DNA from: Leeuwenhoekiella polynyae
GTDB lineage: Bacteria > Bacteroidota > Bacteroidia > Flavobacteriales > Flavobacteriaceae
Direction: 5' to 3'
Length of the DNA: 64,000 nt
Assembly: GCF_004104075.1 (NCBI RefSeq)
Contig: NZ_QOVK01000021.1
Coordinates: 1-64,000, forward strand
The position numbers and the translations under genes are program-made. The notes beneath the pieces are model-generated. The model worked only from the letters and a program-made list of their open reading frames with translations. It had not been told where the DNA came from and did no database searches. Shown here piece after piece: positions 15,652 through 28,043 of the stretch (positions within the stretch are counted from its first letter, which is position 1; the number at the start of each line of letters is the position of its first letter).

Positions 15652-17310
15652 CTAGAGTCGTTTAATATCCATTATTTTTTCTTCAAAAATATCTTTGTAT
15701 AGTGATTTACTTTTTACTCGGGTTTTGTATGTATAAACCGTAGCCACCGAAATATCAAGAAAATCTGCCACTTGCTGACTGTCTTGTATTCCTAATCTGT
15801 AGAGTGCAAAAATGCGCAGTTCGGTATTTAATAACTCTCCTTTCTTTAAAGTGCGGGGCTCGTCTATAGGAAACAATTTGTTGTACGATTTTGTAAACGA
15901 AGGAAAGAGTTTAATAAACACCATATCAAACCGGTGAAAGAGCTCACTGCGCTCGCTTTTTACGCTATATTTTTTAAGTACATTTAAGACTTCTTCTGGG
16001 TTTTTGGTTTTGATTTTATGAATTGTACTTTTTTGAATCGTACCTATTTTATTAATTAAATCTGAAGTAGCTTTTAAGAAATAGGTGATGTAATCTTGTT
16101 TAATCGCATCTGCTTCTAGCAAGCTGAGGTTAACTTCTTCTAGGCGTAAGTTGTACTCGTTTAAAGCTTTTCTAGCCGCATTTTTTTCTTTAAGCTGCTT
16201 AAAAATTATTCCCACAAAAATCAACACAATAATTGCAAGAATGGCGAGTAATATGACGGTCTTTTCTAGCGCATCATTTTTCTGTTCTACATTATACAAT
16301 TGGGCACTTTCTATGATAGGTAAAATGCTCGAAATTTCTACTTTACGATGGCGGGCATTGTAAAAAGTAGCATCATCCATCGCGAGGTGAACGTAGGTGT
16401 TTGCCCGCTCTAATTCCCCCATTTGGTAAAGTTCGTTGGCGAGGTTGCGCAAGGCTATATTTTCTTTGGTGGCATTACGTATGTCAGAAATAGCGGCCTT
16501 TGCTAGGTATTCTATAGATTTTTCTTGATCGCCCAAAAACGTATAAACATAACTTAAACTAGAGGTCGCGACCCCATATTGATCTGCCGGAAGATCGAAG
16601 TTTGTAATCCAATACAAGTAAGCATCTTTAGCCCCATCCCAGTCTTGTTGTTTGAGTAATAATAGGCCTTTTGCTGCCCAGTATTCTGAAGTTTTAGGGG
16701 TGGCTTGAGCCATTGCAGTAGTTAATAGTTTATTTCCTTTTCTAATATAATCTATAAGAAAACGTTGATCTTGATTGTAATTAGCAATGTCAAAATAAGA
16801 TCGTGCCCGCGTAAAATAGTAATCAAAAACATCTTGATCTAGAAGGGTGTTTTTTTTAATACTACCTAAGGTATCTATCGCTTCTTTAAAAAGACCTGCC
16901 GAAATAAGAACAAAACCTTCGTGAATTTTTGCACTTGCCAGTAAAGTAGAATCATTAATGCTAAGCGCGGTACGTTTTGCTTGTTCTACATAATAATAAG
17001 CCGAATCATATTTAAACGATTTGTACTCATTAAAGAGGTTTATGTAGGATATGTATAACGCCTTTTTATCACTTGTGAGGCGTTTGCGCTCTAGTGTTGC
17101 CTGCAACTTATGAATGCGGTCGTATTTCTCGAGTAAATAGGTGTTTTGATGTTGAAGTTCGCGATCTAAAACACCTAGTATTCTGTCGTTTTTTTGAGCA
17201 AAAAGACTTGAGCTAAGGCACAACAGAATAAAAAACGATATCGTAAAATCTTTCAAAGGGCAGTGCTTATTAATAAAGTTAGGCAAATGCAAGGTTGGTA
17301 ATTTATACAA
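15652..17310 (-). CDS. SusR-like membrane transcription regulator (DUF6377-type)
   Basis: A 552-residue regulator encoded divergently from susC. It begins with a hydrophobic segment ending SSLFAQ (about 22-39). A TPR-like helical region (about 60-320) follows, then a membrane helix (about 343-367), a coiled-coil (about 370-410) and a C-terminal LuxR-like helix-turn-helix (RIFALYRLGIQDSQQVADFL then SVATVYTYKTRVKSK). This architecture matches DUF6377/SusR proteins that sense oligosaccharide in the periplasm and activate sus operons. TTGAT repeats in the divergent spacer are candidate sites. Confidence 0.85.
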   Translation of the reverse strand: MYKLPTLHLPNFINKHCPLKDFTISFFILLCLSSSLFAQKNDRILGVLDRELQHQNTYLLEKYDRIHKLQATLERKRLTSDKKALYISYINLFNEYKSFKYDSAYYYVEQAKRTALSINDSTLLASAKIHEGFVLISAGLFKEAIDTLGSIKKNTLLDQDVFDYYFTRARSYFDIANYNQDQRFLIDYIRKGNKLLTTAMAQATPKTSEYWAAKGLLLLKQQDWDGAKDAYLYWITNFDLPADQYGVATSSLSYVYTFLGDQEKSIEYLAKAAISDIRNATKENIALRNLANELYQMGELERANTYVHLAMDDATFYNARHRKVEISSILPIIESAQLYNVEQKNDALEKTVILLAILAIIVLIFVGIIFKQLKEKNAARKALNEYNLRLEEVNLSLLEADAIKQDYITYFLKATSDLINKIGTIQKSTIHKIKTKNPEEVLNVLKKYSVKSERSELFHRFDMVFIKLFPSFTKSYNKLFPIDEPRTLKKGELLNTELRIFALYRLGIQDSQQVADFLDISVATVYTYKTRVKSKSLYKDIFEEKIMDIKRL

Positions 17311-17656
17311 ACAATTTTTATTGACACATTAAAAAAGAGGTTAATAAGAGGTTGTTTTTAAAGATTACTCTAAATATACGTTAATATTTATCTCAATAAA
17401 ACATTGATTTTCATAAAAACTTAAATAATTTAAATACTTGTTTTATAGTTGTTTATGTTGATTTGATGTCTTGATTAATCTTGATTTTTCATATAAATAT
17501 TTTTAACAATATGAGTTTAATATAGTTTTGAGTCCTCTATAAATTTTTGAGTCCGCAAACGTTTAAAGTTGTGAGCGTATATTTTTTTATTAGGCGGCAC
17601 TTTATAAAACGAGTAGGGCATTCACATAATTCAAGTAGATCATTTTAATCTCAAGT
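17311..17656. promoter_or_regulatory. Divergent sus regulatory region with clustered TTGAT repeats
   Basis: 346 bp of AT-rich spacer between the regulator and susC. TTGAT occurs at 17458, 17463, 17471 and 17481 (four copies in 28 bp) and once more at 17405 within a TTGATTTT(T)CAT repeat also present at 17481. TAGTTTTG at 17523-17530 fits the TAnnTTTG -7 consensus and would start the susC transcript about 120 nt before its ATG. No matching -33 element is evident. Regulator binding is inferred. Confidence 0.4.
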
Positions 17657-20600
17657 ATGGAAAATAATTATTTAACAATGAAGCGTGTCTCTTCCTTTAG
17701 CGTAGCTAAAACAGAGGTGATGCTAAAAACGTGCTGCATGCTAGTTGCAGCTCTTCTTATTTCCTTTTCTGGTTTTTCAGCAAATAAAGAAAGGATTGCT
17801 CCAATTTTTACAAGTTTAACGACTCAACAAACCGTTACAGGTATTGTGTATGACGATGCAGGTACACCTATGCCTGGTGTAAATGTTTTAGAAAAAGGAA
17901 CTACTAACGGCACAATGACTGACTTTGACGGAAATTACAGCCTTAGCGTTTCTAGCCCTGATGTTGTGCTGGTTTTTTCTAGTATAGGGTTTGAGAGTTT
18001 AGAAATTGTTGTAAACAATCAAACGAGTATTAATGCAACCTTAAAAACATCGGTAGCTGCACTAGATGAAGTTGTAGTAATAGGTTATGGTACAACTACC
18101 AAGAAAGATATTACAGGTGCTGTTTCTTCGGTTTCAGAAAAAGATCTAAATCAAGGGGCGATTACAAATCCGCTTCAGCAATTAACAGGTAAAGCTGCCG
18201 GTGTAAACATCACCCAGACGGGTAGCGAGCCGGGATCTTCTCCTAGTGTGCGGATACGCGGTATAACTTCACTAATAGGAGGCAACGATCCGCTTGTGGT
18301 GGTAGATGGGATACAAGGTAATATGGATTTGCTTAATCAGGTTCCGCCTAGCGAAATCGCGTCTATAGATATTTTAAAAGATGCTTCGGCGACTGCCATA
18401 TATGGTTCTCGTGGTGCGCCGGGTGTTATCATTATTACTACTAAAAAGAATCGCGCAGGGACTTCATCTTTAGAGTACACCAGTACGGCTTCTATAGATT
18501 TTATCCCTAAGCAACTAGATATGCTTAATGCAGAGGAGTGGTGGAAGCAAGCACGTAATAATAGTGTGCCTGCATCTACAAATCACGGTGCAAATACAGA
18601 CTGGTTTAATATTTTAACCCGTACAGGATATACGCAAAACCACACCATTTCTTTTGGAGGAGGGACACATAATTTTAATTACCGAGCTTCGGTAAGTGCT
18701 ATTTTACAAGAAGGAATTGTAATTAATTCTAGCAATAAAAAGTTTATAGGTCGAATTACTGCTACTCAAAAAGCATTAGATGATCATCTTACGCTTACCA
18801 TGAATTTAAACAGTGGGATTAACAATACTACCAGCAGCGTGCAAAGCATAGGTCGTGCAGCCTTCACCTCCAATTTAATCTCTAATGCTTATGTAATGAG
18901 ACCAACTGATCCTGTTTATGATACTGCTGGTAATTATTATATGGATCCTAATGTTTTTCAATACATCAACCCGTATGCAGTTGCAGAAACCGTGGTTAAT
19001 GAAGGGCAAAATAACAGTTTATTTGGGAGTCTTAACACAGATTTAAAATTGGTCAAAGGATTCTCTATAACTGGTTTTGGTAGCTGGAGAAAAACCGATA
19101 ATGTAAACGGTTTTTTTCTACCTGTAAAATCAACTGTAGCAGCAGCAATAGATCAAAATGGGTTTGCTAATATTAATAATAATCGTCAAGATGAAAAATT
19201 GATGAATGTAAGCTTGAAATATAAAAACACATTTGGTGATCATACTGTAGATGCATTAGCATTGTATGAATATCAAAGTCAAACTTATCAAGGTAATTAT
19301 GCGCAGGCAAGAGGCTTTTTTAATGACCTGGCGACTTACAATGCTTTGCAGTTAGGAGACCTGTCTGATGTGCGTCCTGGAGATATTTCTTCGTATAAAA
19401 ATGACCGTACACTCGCTTCTTTCTTAGGTAGAATAAACTACTCGTATTTAGAACGCTATTTATTAACCTTAAGTTATAGACGTGATGGTTCTTCTGTTTT
19501 TGGTGCAAATAATAAATGGGGAAATTTCCCAGCTATTGGTGCTGCTTGGATTATAGATGAAGAAGGGTTTATGAAAAACCAGGATCTTTTTGACCAGTTA
19601 AAATTAAGAGCAGGTTATGGGGTTACAGGTAATCAGCAAGGGTTATATCCGCAAAACTCCCTGTCGCTGGTTAGTGCGGCTGGTGTAACCTATTTTGGCG
19701 GATCGCAGATTACCAACTTCAACATTACGCAAAACGTAAATGAAGATTTGCGTTGGGAGACTAAAAAGCAGTTTAACGCAGGTATTGACTTTGCGCTATG
19801 GGATCGTAGATTCTCTGGTTCATTTGATGCTTTTACAGCAACTACAGATAATTTACTGTTTAATTATACCGTGCCTCAACCACCATTTCCTTACGGCACT
19901 ATTGCTGCAAACGTGGGAAGTATACGCAACAGAGGCTTAGAATTATCGCTTAGCTATGATTTAATTAGCACAGATGATGTGACCTTAACCCTAGGCGGAA
20001 ATGCTTCTTTACTAGATAACGAGGTGTTGAATTTAAGCGGAAGCATTAACGGTGTTCCTTTAAATACAGATTATGTGTCTTGGGGTTCTAATTCTTTCTT
20101 AATTGAAGGTAAACCTATAGGGACGTTTAATATTCTTCAGCATTTAGGTAAAGATGATTCTAGCGCAGAAACGGTTGTAGATCAAAATGGAGATGGTGTT
20201 ATAGACCAGGGCGTGAGAAGTCCAGATCGTGTGCTAGAAGGTTCGGCTTTGCCAACATATAATTTTGCATTTAACCCTTCCTTTAGATACAAAGGTTTTG
20301 ATTTATCTATGGTTTGGAGAGGTTCTGGCGGAAACAAAATTTACAACGGAATTAAATCGAGTTTGAGCTATTTAGAAAATTTAGGAAAGTCTAATGTATT
20401 GCAAAGTGCAATTCCGCTAGGGATTTATACCTCGCAATACGGTTCAGATTTATGGTTAGAAAATGGCGATTTTATACGTCTAGAAAACTTAACTGCGGGA
20501 TATAGATTTTCTTTTGAAGATGCTAAGTTCGTAGAGTCTGTACGGGTTTCTTTAACGGGTTCTAACCTGTTATTAATCACAAATTACTCAGGCATAGATC

Positions 20601-20701
20601 CAGAACTTAACTTAAGCGGAGGTAACGGTTTTGGTTCAGATAACGGAATTTACCCAAGAACACGCACAATAGCTTTAGGTCTAAGCGTAAAATTAAAATA
20701 A
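17657..20701 (+). CDS. susC: SusC-type TonB-dependent outer-membrane receptor
   Basis: A 1014-residue receptor that imports oligosaccharides with TonB energy. After an N-terminal signal (hydrophobic core about 24-42) it has a CarboxypepD_reg domain (about 56-135, VTGIVYDDAGTPMPGVNV), the SusC signature VVVIGYGTTTKKDITGAVSSV, a plug (about 140-255) with VRIRGITSL and DGIQGNMD, and a beta-barrel ending in a short beta strand with LGLSVKLK. Alternative starts at 17678 or 17720 would shorten the leader. SusD follows after 6 bp. Substrate is inferred from the amylase and glucosidase downstream. Confidence 0.97.
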   Translation: MENNYLTMKRVSSFSVAKTEVMLKTCCMLVAALLISFSGFSANKERIAPIFTSLTTQQTVTGIVYDDAGTPMPGVNVLEKGTTNGTMTDFDGNYSLSVSSPDVVLVFSSIGFESLEIVVNNQTSINATLKTSVAALDEVVVIGYGTTTKKDITGAVSSVSEKDLNQGAITNPLQQLTGKAAGVNITQTGSEPGSSPSVRIRGITSLIGGNDPLVVVDGIQGNMDLLNQVPPSEIASIDILKDASATAIYGSRGAPGVIIITTKKNRAGTSSLEYTSTASIDFIPKQLDMLNAEEWWKQARNNSVPASTNHGANTDWFNILTRTGYTQNHTISFGGGTHNFNYRASVSAILQEGIVINSSNKKFIGRITATQKALDDHLTLTMNLNSGINNTTSSVQSIGRAAFTSNLISNAYVMRPTDPVYDTAGNYYMDPNVFQYINPYAVAETVVNEGQNNSLFGSLNTDLKLVKGFSITGFGSWRKTDNVNGFFLPVKSTVAAAIDQNGFANINNNRQDEKLMNVSLKYKNTFGDHTVDALALYEYQSQTYQGNYAQARGFFNDLATYNALQLGDLSDVRPGDISSYKNDRTLASFLGRINYSYLERYLLTLSYRRDGSSVFGANNKWGNFPAIGAAWIIDEEGFMKNQDLFDQLKLRAGYGVTGNQQGLYPQNSLSLVSAAGVTYFGGSQITNFNITQNVNEDLRWETKKQFNAGIDFALWDRRFSGSFDAFTATTDNLLFNYTVPQPPFPYGTIAANVGSIRNRGLELSLSYDLISTDDVTLTLGGNASLLDNEVLNLSGSINGVPLNTDYVSWGSNSFLIEGKPIGTFNILQHLGKDDSSAETVVDQNGDGVIDQGVRSPDRVLEGSALPTYNFAFNPSFRYKGFDLSMVWRGSGGNKIYNGIKSSLSYLENLGKSNVLQSAIPLGIYTSQYGSDLWLENGDFIRLENLTAGYRFSFEDAKFVESVRVSLTGSNLLLITNYSGIDPELNLSGGNGFGSDNGIYPRTRTIALGLSVKLK

Positions 20702-20707
20702 ACACAC

Positions 20708-22201
20708 ATGAAACTAAAAAATATACTAGTAGTAGTAGGACTTATAGCTGCAAGCTTTGCAAGCTGTACAGATATAGAAGAGCAAGTTTATGATAAATAC
20801 CCAGCTAACGAATTTTACGGCTCGCCAGAAGGCGCGGATGTGGCTTTGGCAGGTGTTTACGCAAGAGTAGGTGGTAACTGGGATGGCGTAGGTTATGCTG
20901 GGGCAGATAACGGCTGGTATGACCTCAACTCGATGAGTGCAGATGAGCAGGTAATTCCACACCGTAACACAGGCGATTGGCAATTAGATTTTGCTCGTTT
21001 GTACTTACACTCGTGGTTGCCTACAGATTTAATTGTAAACAATACGTGGAACTGGTTATACAGTGCTGTTTTTAGTGCAAACCTAGCCGTAGAGCAATTG
21101 CAAAATGCTAACGCAGAGGATTCTAAGATAGCAGAAGCCAAAGTTTTACGCGCATTTTTTTATTACTTATTGATGGATGATTATGGCAATGTACCATTTT
21201 ATACCGAAAACAACATTACGGTAGACGAGTTGCCCCAAATAAGCAGAGCAGAATTGTATGATTTTGTAATTACAGAATTAGAAGATAATGTCGAAACACT
21301 TGCTACTACTAAAGGCGGTACGTACTATGGCCGTTTTAATAAGTGGGCAGGTTATGCTTTGCTGGCTAAAGTATACTTAAATGCAGAGGTTTATAAAGGA
21401 ACTGCACAATGGCAAAAAAGTCTAGATGCGATTACAAAACTAGAAGAAGGTGGCTTCTCGTTACATTCTGGTGCGACAAGTGACACTAACCCTTTAGGGT
21501 ATGAGTATTACGAACTATTTGGTGATGTAATGCCAGAGGATGAAACCATACTTGCGATGTACGTTACCGAAAATATCGTTTCGCGTAATATATATACTGT
21601 ACGCAGTTTAAGCGGCCCTCATGCACAAGAAGTATTTGGCTTTAGCGGGTGGAACGGGACTATCGTACCAACCGCTTATTATAATGCGTATGCAGATAAT
21701 GATATACGTAAAGCACAGTTTAAAGTAGGCGAGCAACCAGGAAATATTAGTTACTCTCTTGAAGTCTCTTCATTAGACAATCCTGGCGCTGCACCCTATG
21801 CTGGTGTGCGCAATATGAAGTTTTACCCCGTAGCACCACTAGACGGAGCTGGCGCCTCTAATGATTTTCCAATCTTTAGATATGCAGATTTTATGTTGAT
21901 GAAAGCAGAGTGTTATGTTCGCTTAAATAATGCTGCAGCTGCAAAGCCTTTGGTAGATGCGGTACGCGTTAGAGCTGGTTTAGCGGCTCTAGCTGTAGCA
22001 CCTACCTTAGAAGATATTTATAACGAGCGTGCTTTTGAGCTTAACTGGGAAGGCCACCGCAGACAAGACATGATACGTTTTGGGACCTTCTTAGATGCTA
22101 ATGATTATAGAGGAGTATCAGAAGCATATAGAACCTTATTTCCTATTCCTACTTCTGCATTAGATGCAAATCAAAATCTTGAACAAAATCCTGGATATTA
22201 A
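20708..22201 (+). CDS. susD: SusD-like surface glycan-binding lipoprotein
   Basis: A 497-residue SusD/RagB lipoprotein that forms a lid on the SusC channel. The lipobox Cys is in FASCTD (about residue 20). The four TPR-like units and conserved C-terminal segments (MLMKAECYVRLN, ERAFELNWEGHRRQDMIRF, LFPIPTSALDANQNLEQNPGY) are typical. Length is normal. It lies between susC and the SusE-like gene in a plus-strand operon. Confidence 0.97.
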   Translation: MKLKNILVVVGLIAASFASCTDIEEQVYDKYPANEFYGSPEGADVALAGVYARVGGNWDGVGYAGADNGWYDLNSMSADEQVIPHRNTGDWQLDFARLYLHSWLPTDLIVNNTWNWLYSAVFSANLAVEQLQNANAEDSKIAEAKVLRAFFYYLLMDDYGNVPFYTENNITVDELPQISRAELYDFVITELEDNVETLATTKGGTYYGRFNKWAGYALLAKVYLNAEVYKGTAQWQKSLDAITKLEEGGFSLHSGATSDTNPLGYEYYELFGDVMPEDETILAMYVTENIVSRNIYTVRSLSGPHAQEVFGFSGWNGTIVPTAYYNAYADNDIRKAQFKVGEQPGNISYSLEVSSLDNPGAAPYAGVRNMKFYPVAPLDGAGASNDFPIFRYADFMLMKAECYVRLNNAAAAKPLVDAVRVRAGLAALAVAPTLEDIYNERAFELNWEGHRRQDMIRFGTFLDANDYRGVSEAYRTLFPIPTSALDANQNLEQNPGY

Positions 22202-22213
22202 AAACACCGTACT

Positions 22214-23566
22214 ATGAAAAATTATATGAATAAATTTTTATTTCTTCTTGCTGTGGTTTTCCTTTTTGCAGCTTGTGAAGACGATGCAGAATTAACAAAA
22301 CTGGCAACCGTAAATTTCACGGAAAATCCCTTAGCAACTCCAGATGCAATACTGTTAACTCAAGAAGAAGCTATTCAAGCAGCAGTAACAGTATCTTGGG
22401 ATGCAATTACTTTTCCTATAGAAGCTCCAGTAATATATAGCCTACAATTTGACGTGGCTACAGATACGATAGGTGATCAAGCCTGGGCTAATGGCGTAAC
22501 TGTAGTAGCAGGGTCTGAGGTATTTAGTAAATCATTTATTGGTTCAGAAATAAATGATATTGCAAAAGATTTGGGACTAGAGGCAGGTGTAGAAAGTACG
22601 GTATTATTACGCGTACAAGCCTATTTAGACCGTACAATTTTCTCTAGTGCGATTGGAATGCAGGTTACACCCTATACTACGATAATCCCAAATACTAGTT
22701 TATACCTACCGGGAAGTTATTCAGATTGGAATGCGGACACAGCAAATACTATTTCGGCAACTGCTACATCTGGAGTTTTTAAAGGGGTATTCACGTTGAG
22801 CGATGCAGATAAATTAGAATTTAAAATTGCTTTAGATCTAGATTCTGAAACGGTTTATGGCGGCGATGATAACGGAAACCTTGTGCTAGATGGTGCAAAT
22901 CTTAAGCTACCTGCAGCAGGAACGTACCAAATAAACGTAGATCTAAATACTTTAAAATGGTCTGCAACCCCATATTCTTGGGGAATTATTGGTCCTGCAA
23001 CACCACAAGGTTGGGGTGCAGATACAGACATGTTTTATGATACAACAAATCAGGTTTGGAAATACGTAGGCTACCTACAAACCGGTGCGATGAAATGGAG
23101 ACTTAATGACGATTGGGCAACTAATTATGGGCCGCAAAATAATGATGACGGTATTGCGTATTTAGATGATCCGGGTGCGTATACAGTTACTGCTTCTAGT
23201 GTTTATGAAGTTACTTTTAAAGTAAATGAAGATCCTGCAACAGCGACGTATAGCATTAATACAGTTAACTGGGGAATTATAGGCGATGCAACACCAGCAG
23301 GTTGGGATGCAGATACAGATATGACGTTTAACTCTACGGGAGGGTTTTGGGAAATCACAGCAGATTTAGTTCCTGGTGCGTTAAAGTTTAGACGCGATGA
23401 TTCGTGGCCTAACAACTACGGACCACGAAATAGTACAGACGGTATTTTGTATTACGATGATCCTGGTGCACACGGGGTTAACGAGGCGGGTACCTATTAC
23501 ATAACCTTTACGGTAGATGCTACAAACCCTGAAATGGCAAATTATACCATTGAGAAACTAAACTAA
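22214..23566 (+). CDS. SusE-like outer-membrane starch-binding lipoprotein with tandem repeats
   Basis: A 450-residue lipoprotein with lipobox Cys in LFAACEDD. The N-terminal half contains a SusE-type domain (about 25-155). Then come beta modules: one at about 160-252 (SLYLPGSYSDWN...) and two strongly similar tandem modules of about 95 residues, each beginning WGIIG.ATP.GW.ADTDM (about 255-350 and 351-448). These resemble the starch-binding modules of SusE/SusF. It would hold starch or maltodextrin at the surface for the amylase and SusCD pair. Confidence 0.85.
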   Translation: MKNYMNKFLFLLAVVFLFAACEDDAELTKLATVNFTENPLATPDAILLTQEEAIQAAVTVSWDAITFPIEAPVIYSLQFDVATDTIGDQAWANGVTVVAGSEVFSKSFIGSEINDIAKDLGLEAGVESTVLLRVQAYLDRTIFSSAIGMQVTPYTTIIPNTSLYLPGSYSDWNADTANTISATATSGVFKGVFTLSDADKLEFKIALDLDSETVYGGDDNGNLVLDGANLKLPAAGTYQINVDLNTLKWSATPYSWGIIGPATPQGWGADTDMFYDTTNQVWKYVGYLQTGAMKWRLNDDWATNYGPQNNDDGIAYLDDPGAYTVTASSVYEVTFKVNEDPATATYSINTVNWGIIGDATPAGWDADTDMTFNSTGGFWEITADLVPGALKFRRDDSWPNNYGPRNSTDGILYYDDPGAHGVNEAGTYYITFTVDATNPEMANYTIEKLN

Positions 23567-23597
23567 TTAGTGATTACTAATGCTTAAAGACATAACA

Positions 23598-27114
<3,517 letters not shown>

Positions 27115-27155
27115 CTGAAGAAATAAATAAATTGTAAAATTCAATTAAATATTTA

Positions 27156-27190
27156 AAATCTCAGACTAATATCAAGTCTGAGATTTTTTT
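27156..27190 (+). terminator. Terminator of the sus operon
   Basis: Perfect 12-bp arms AAATCTCAGACT (27156-27167) and AGTCTGAGATTT (27175-27186) with a 7-nt loop, running into a T-tract. It lies 42 bp after the GH97 stop. Confidence 0.9.
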
Positions 27191-27380
27191 GTTAGATGTA
27201 ATTAATGATTAAATATTGTACATATCCCGAGTACTGATTCCTGTTAATAATATTTATTCAAACTTAAAAAATTAATAAAAAGAGGTTTTAGATTTTCTTC
27301 AAATAGTATTTTAATATGTTTTTTTAATCTGATATAAGTGAAGATTACTTTTTAACTGGATTATGCTTCAATTACCTGAG

Positions 27381-27739
27381 TTAATTTATAGACTTATAAA
27401 AAGTCAATGGTTCTGCAAAATTTTGCCTAACCTGCACCATTAAATCCCCCACACCCCGCGCCATTGGATCTTTAACGGATTTTGAGTTACCGTAGCCCAA
27501 ATTGTTCCGTATGGAGACATCACATCTTCCTGGCTCAGATACTCTCCCTCAATTTCTGAAGTTTTCACTGCCTCAGCAACCATTAGCGATAAGATAGCTT
27601 CCATTTGCATCGTATCTGAAAGTCCTTCCAATATACCATTAACGCGACCAGCCCTTTGGCTGAATTTAAAGAGCTTCTCTTCAATTTCAGTTGTTGTATA
27701 CTTAAAATTTGGCCAGTCTTCGTATTGCCAATTATACAT
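27381..27739 (-). pseudogene. Remnant of a Fic-family protein (N-terminal part, frameshifted)
   Basis: The minus-strand frame from 27739 starts MYNWQYEDWPNFKY and continues to VAEAVKTSEIEGEYLSQEDVMS, which is the DUF4172 N-terminal domain of Fic proteins, including the (S/T)xxxE(G/N) inhibitory-helix-like SEIEGE. After DVMS the frame goes out of register near 27508. In the next frame the family-like sequence resumes (RNNLGYGNSKSVKDPMARGV) and then ends at a stop at 27381. The catalytic HPFxxGNGR motif is absent, so the enzyme is dead. In-frame translation as it stands would give 99 residues. Confidence 0.8.
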
Positions 27740-28043
27740 GATGAGCTGATTAAACTAATTAATTGGCTCAAGTATAGTAAAAATTTGAGCCGATTAGCAC
27801 TTCTAATCGGCTCAAAGCTTTATTATGGGTTGTCTATTTTATAAGAAACCGCTTATGAGTTTAGACTTGAAGTATCTATAGTTAAGATCCTGTCCTAATA
27901 TATTAAACTTAAACAATTAACTTAATTATTCTACGGCATTGCTAACCCTTTTTACTGGTTTGCATATCAAGAGGTTTCAGATAGTATTTTAATTCACTAA
28001 ATTGGTTAGCATTTCTGAACTTCAGAAATTTAAACCGAAAATT
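27740..28043. promoter_or_regulatory. Spacer with terminator hairpin and an inverted repeat before the molybdenum enzyme gene
   Basis: 304 bp without a gene. It holds the hairpin at 27784-27816 and a perfect inverted repeat TTTCTGAA, C, TTCAGAAA at 28012-28028. The latter ends 15 bp before the ATG at 28044, where it could be an operator or occlude the ribosome-binding site. Confidence 0.5.
27784..27820. terminator. Strong hairpin terminator
   Basis: Perfect 14-bp arms TTTGAGCCGATTAG (27784-27797) and CTAATCGGCTCAAA (27803-27816) with a 5-nt loop. A short A-rich flank on one side and a T-rich one on the other allow either direction. It lies between the Fic remnant and the molybdenum hydroxylase gene. 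Confidence 0.7.
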
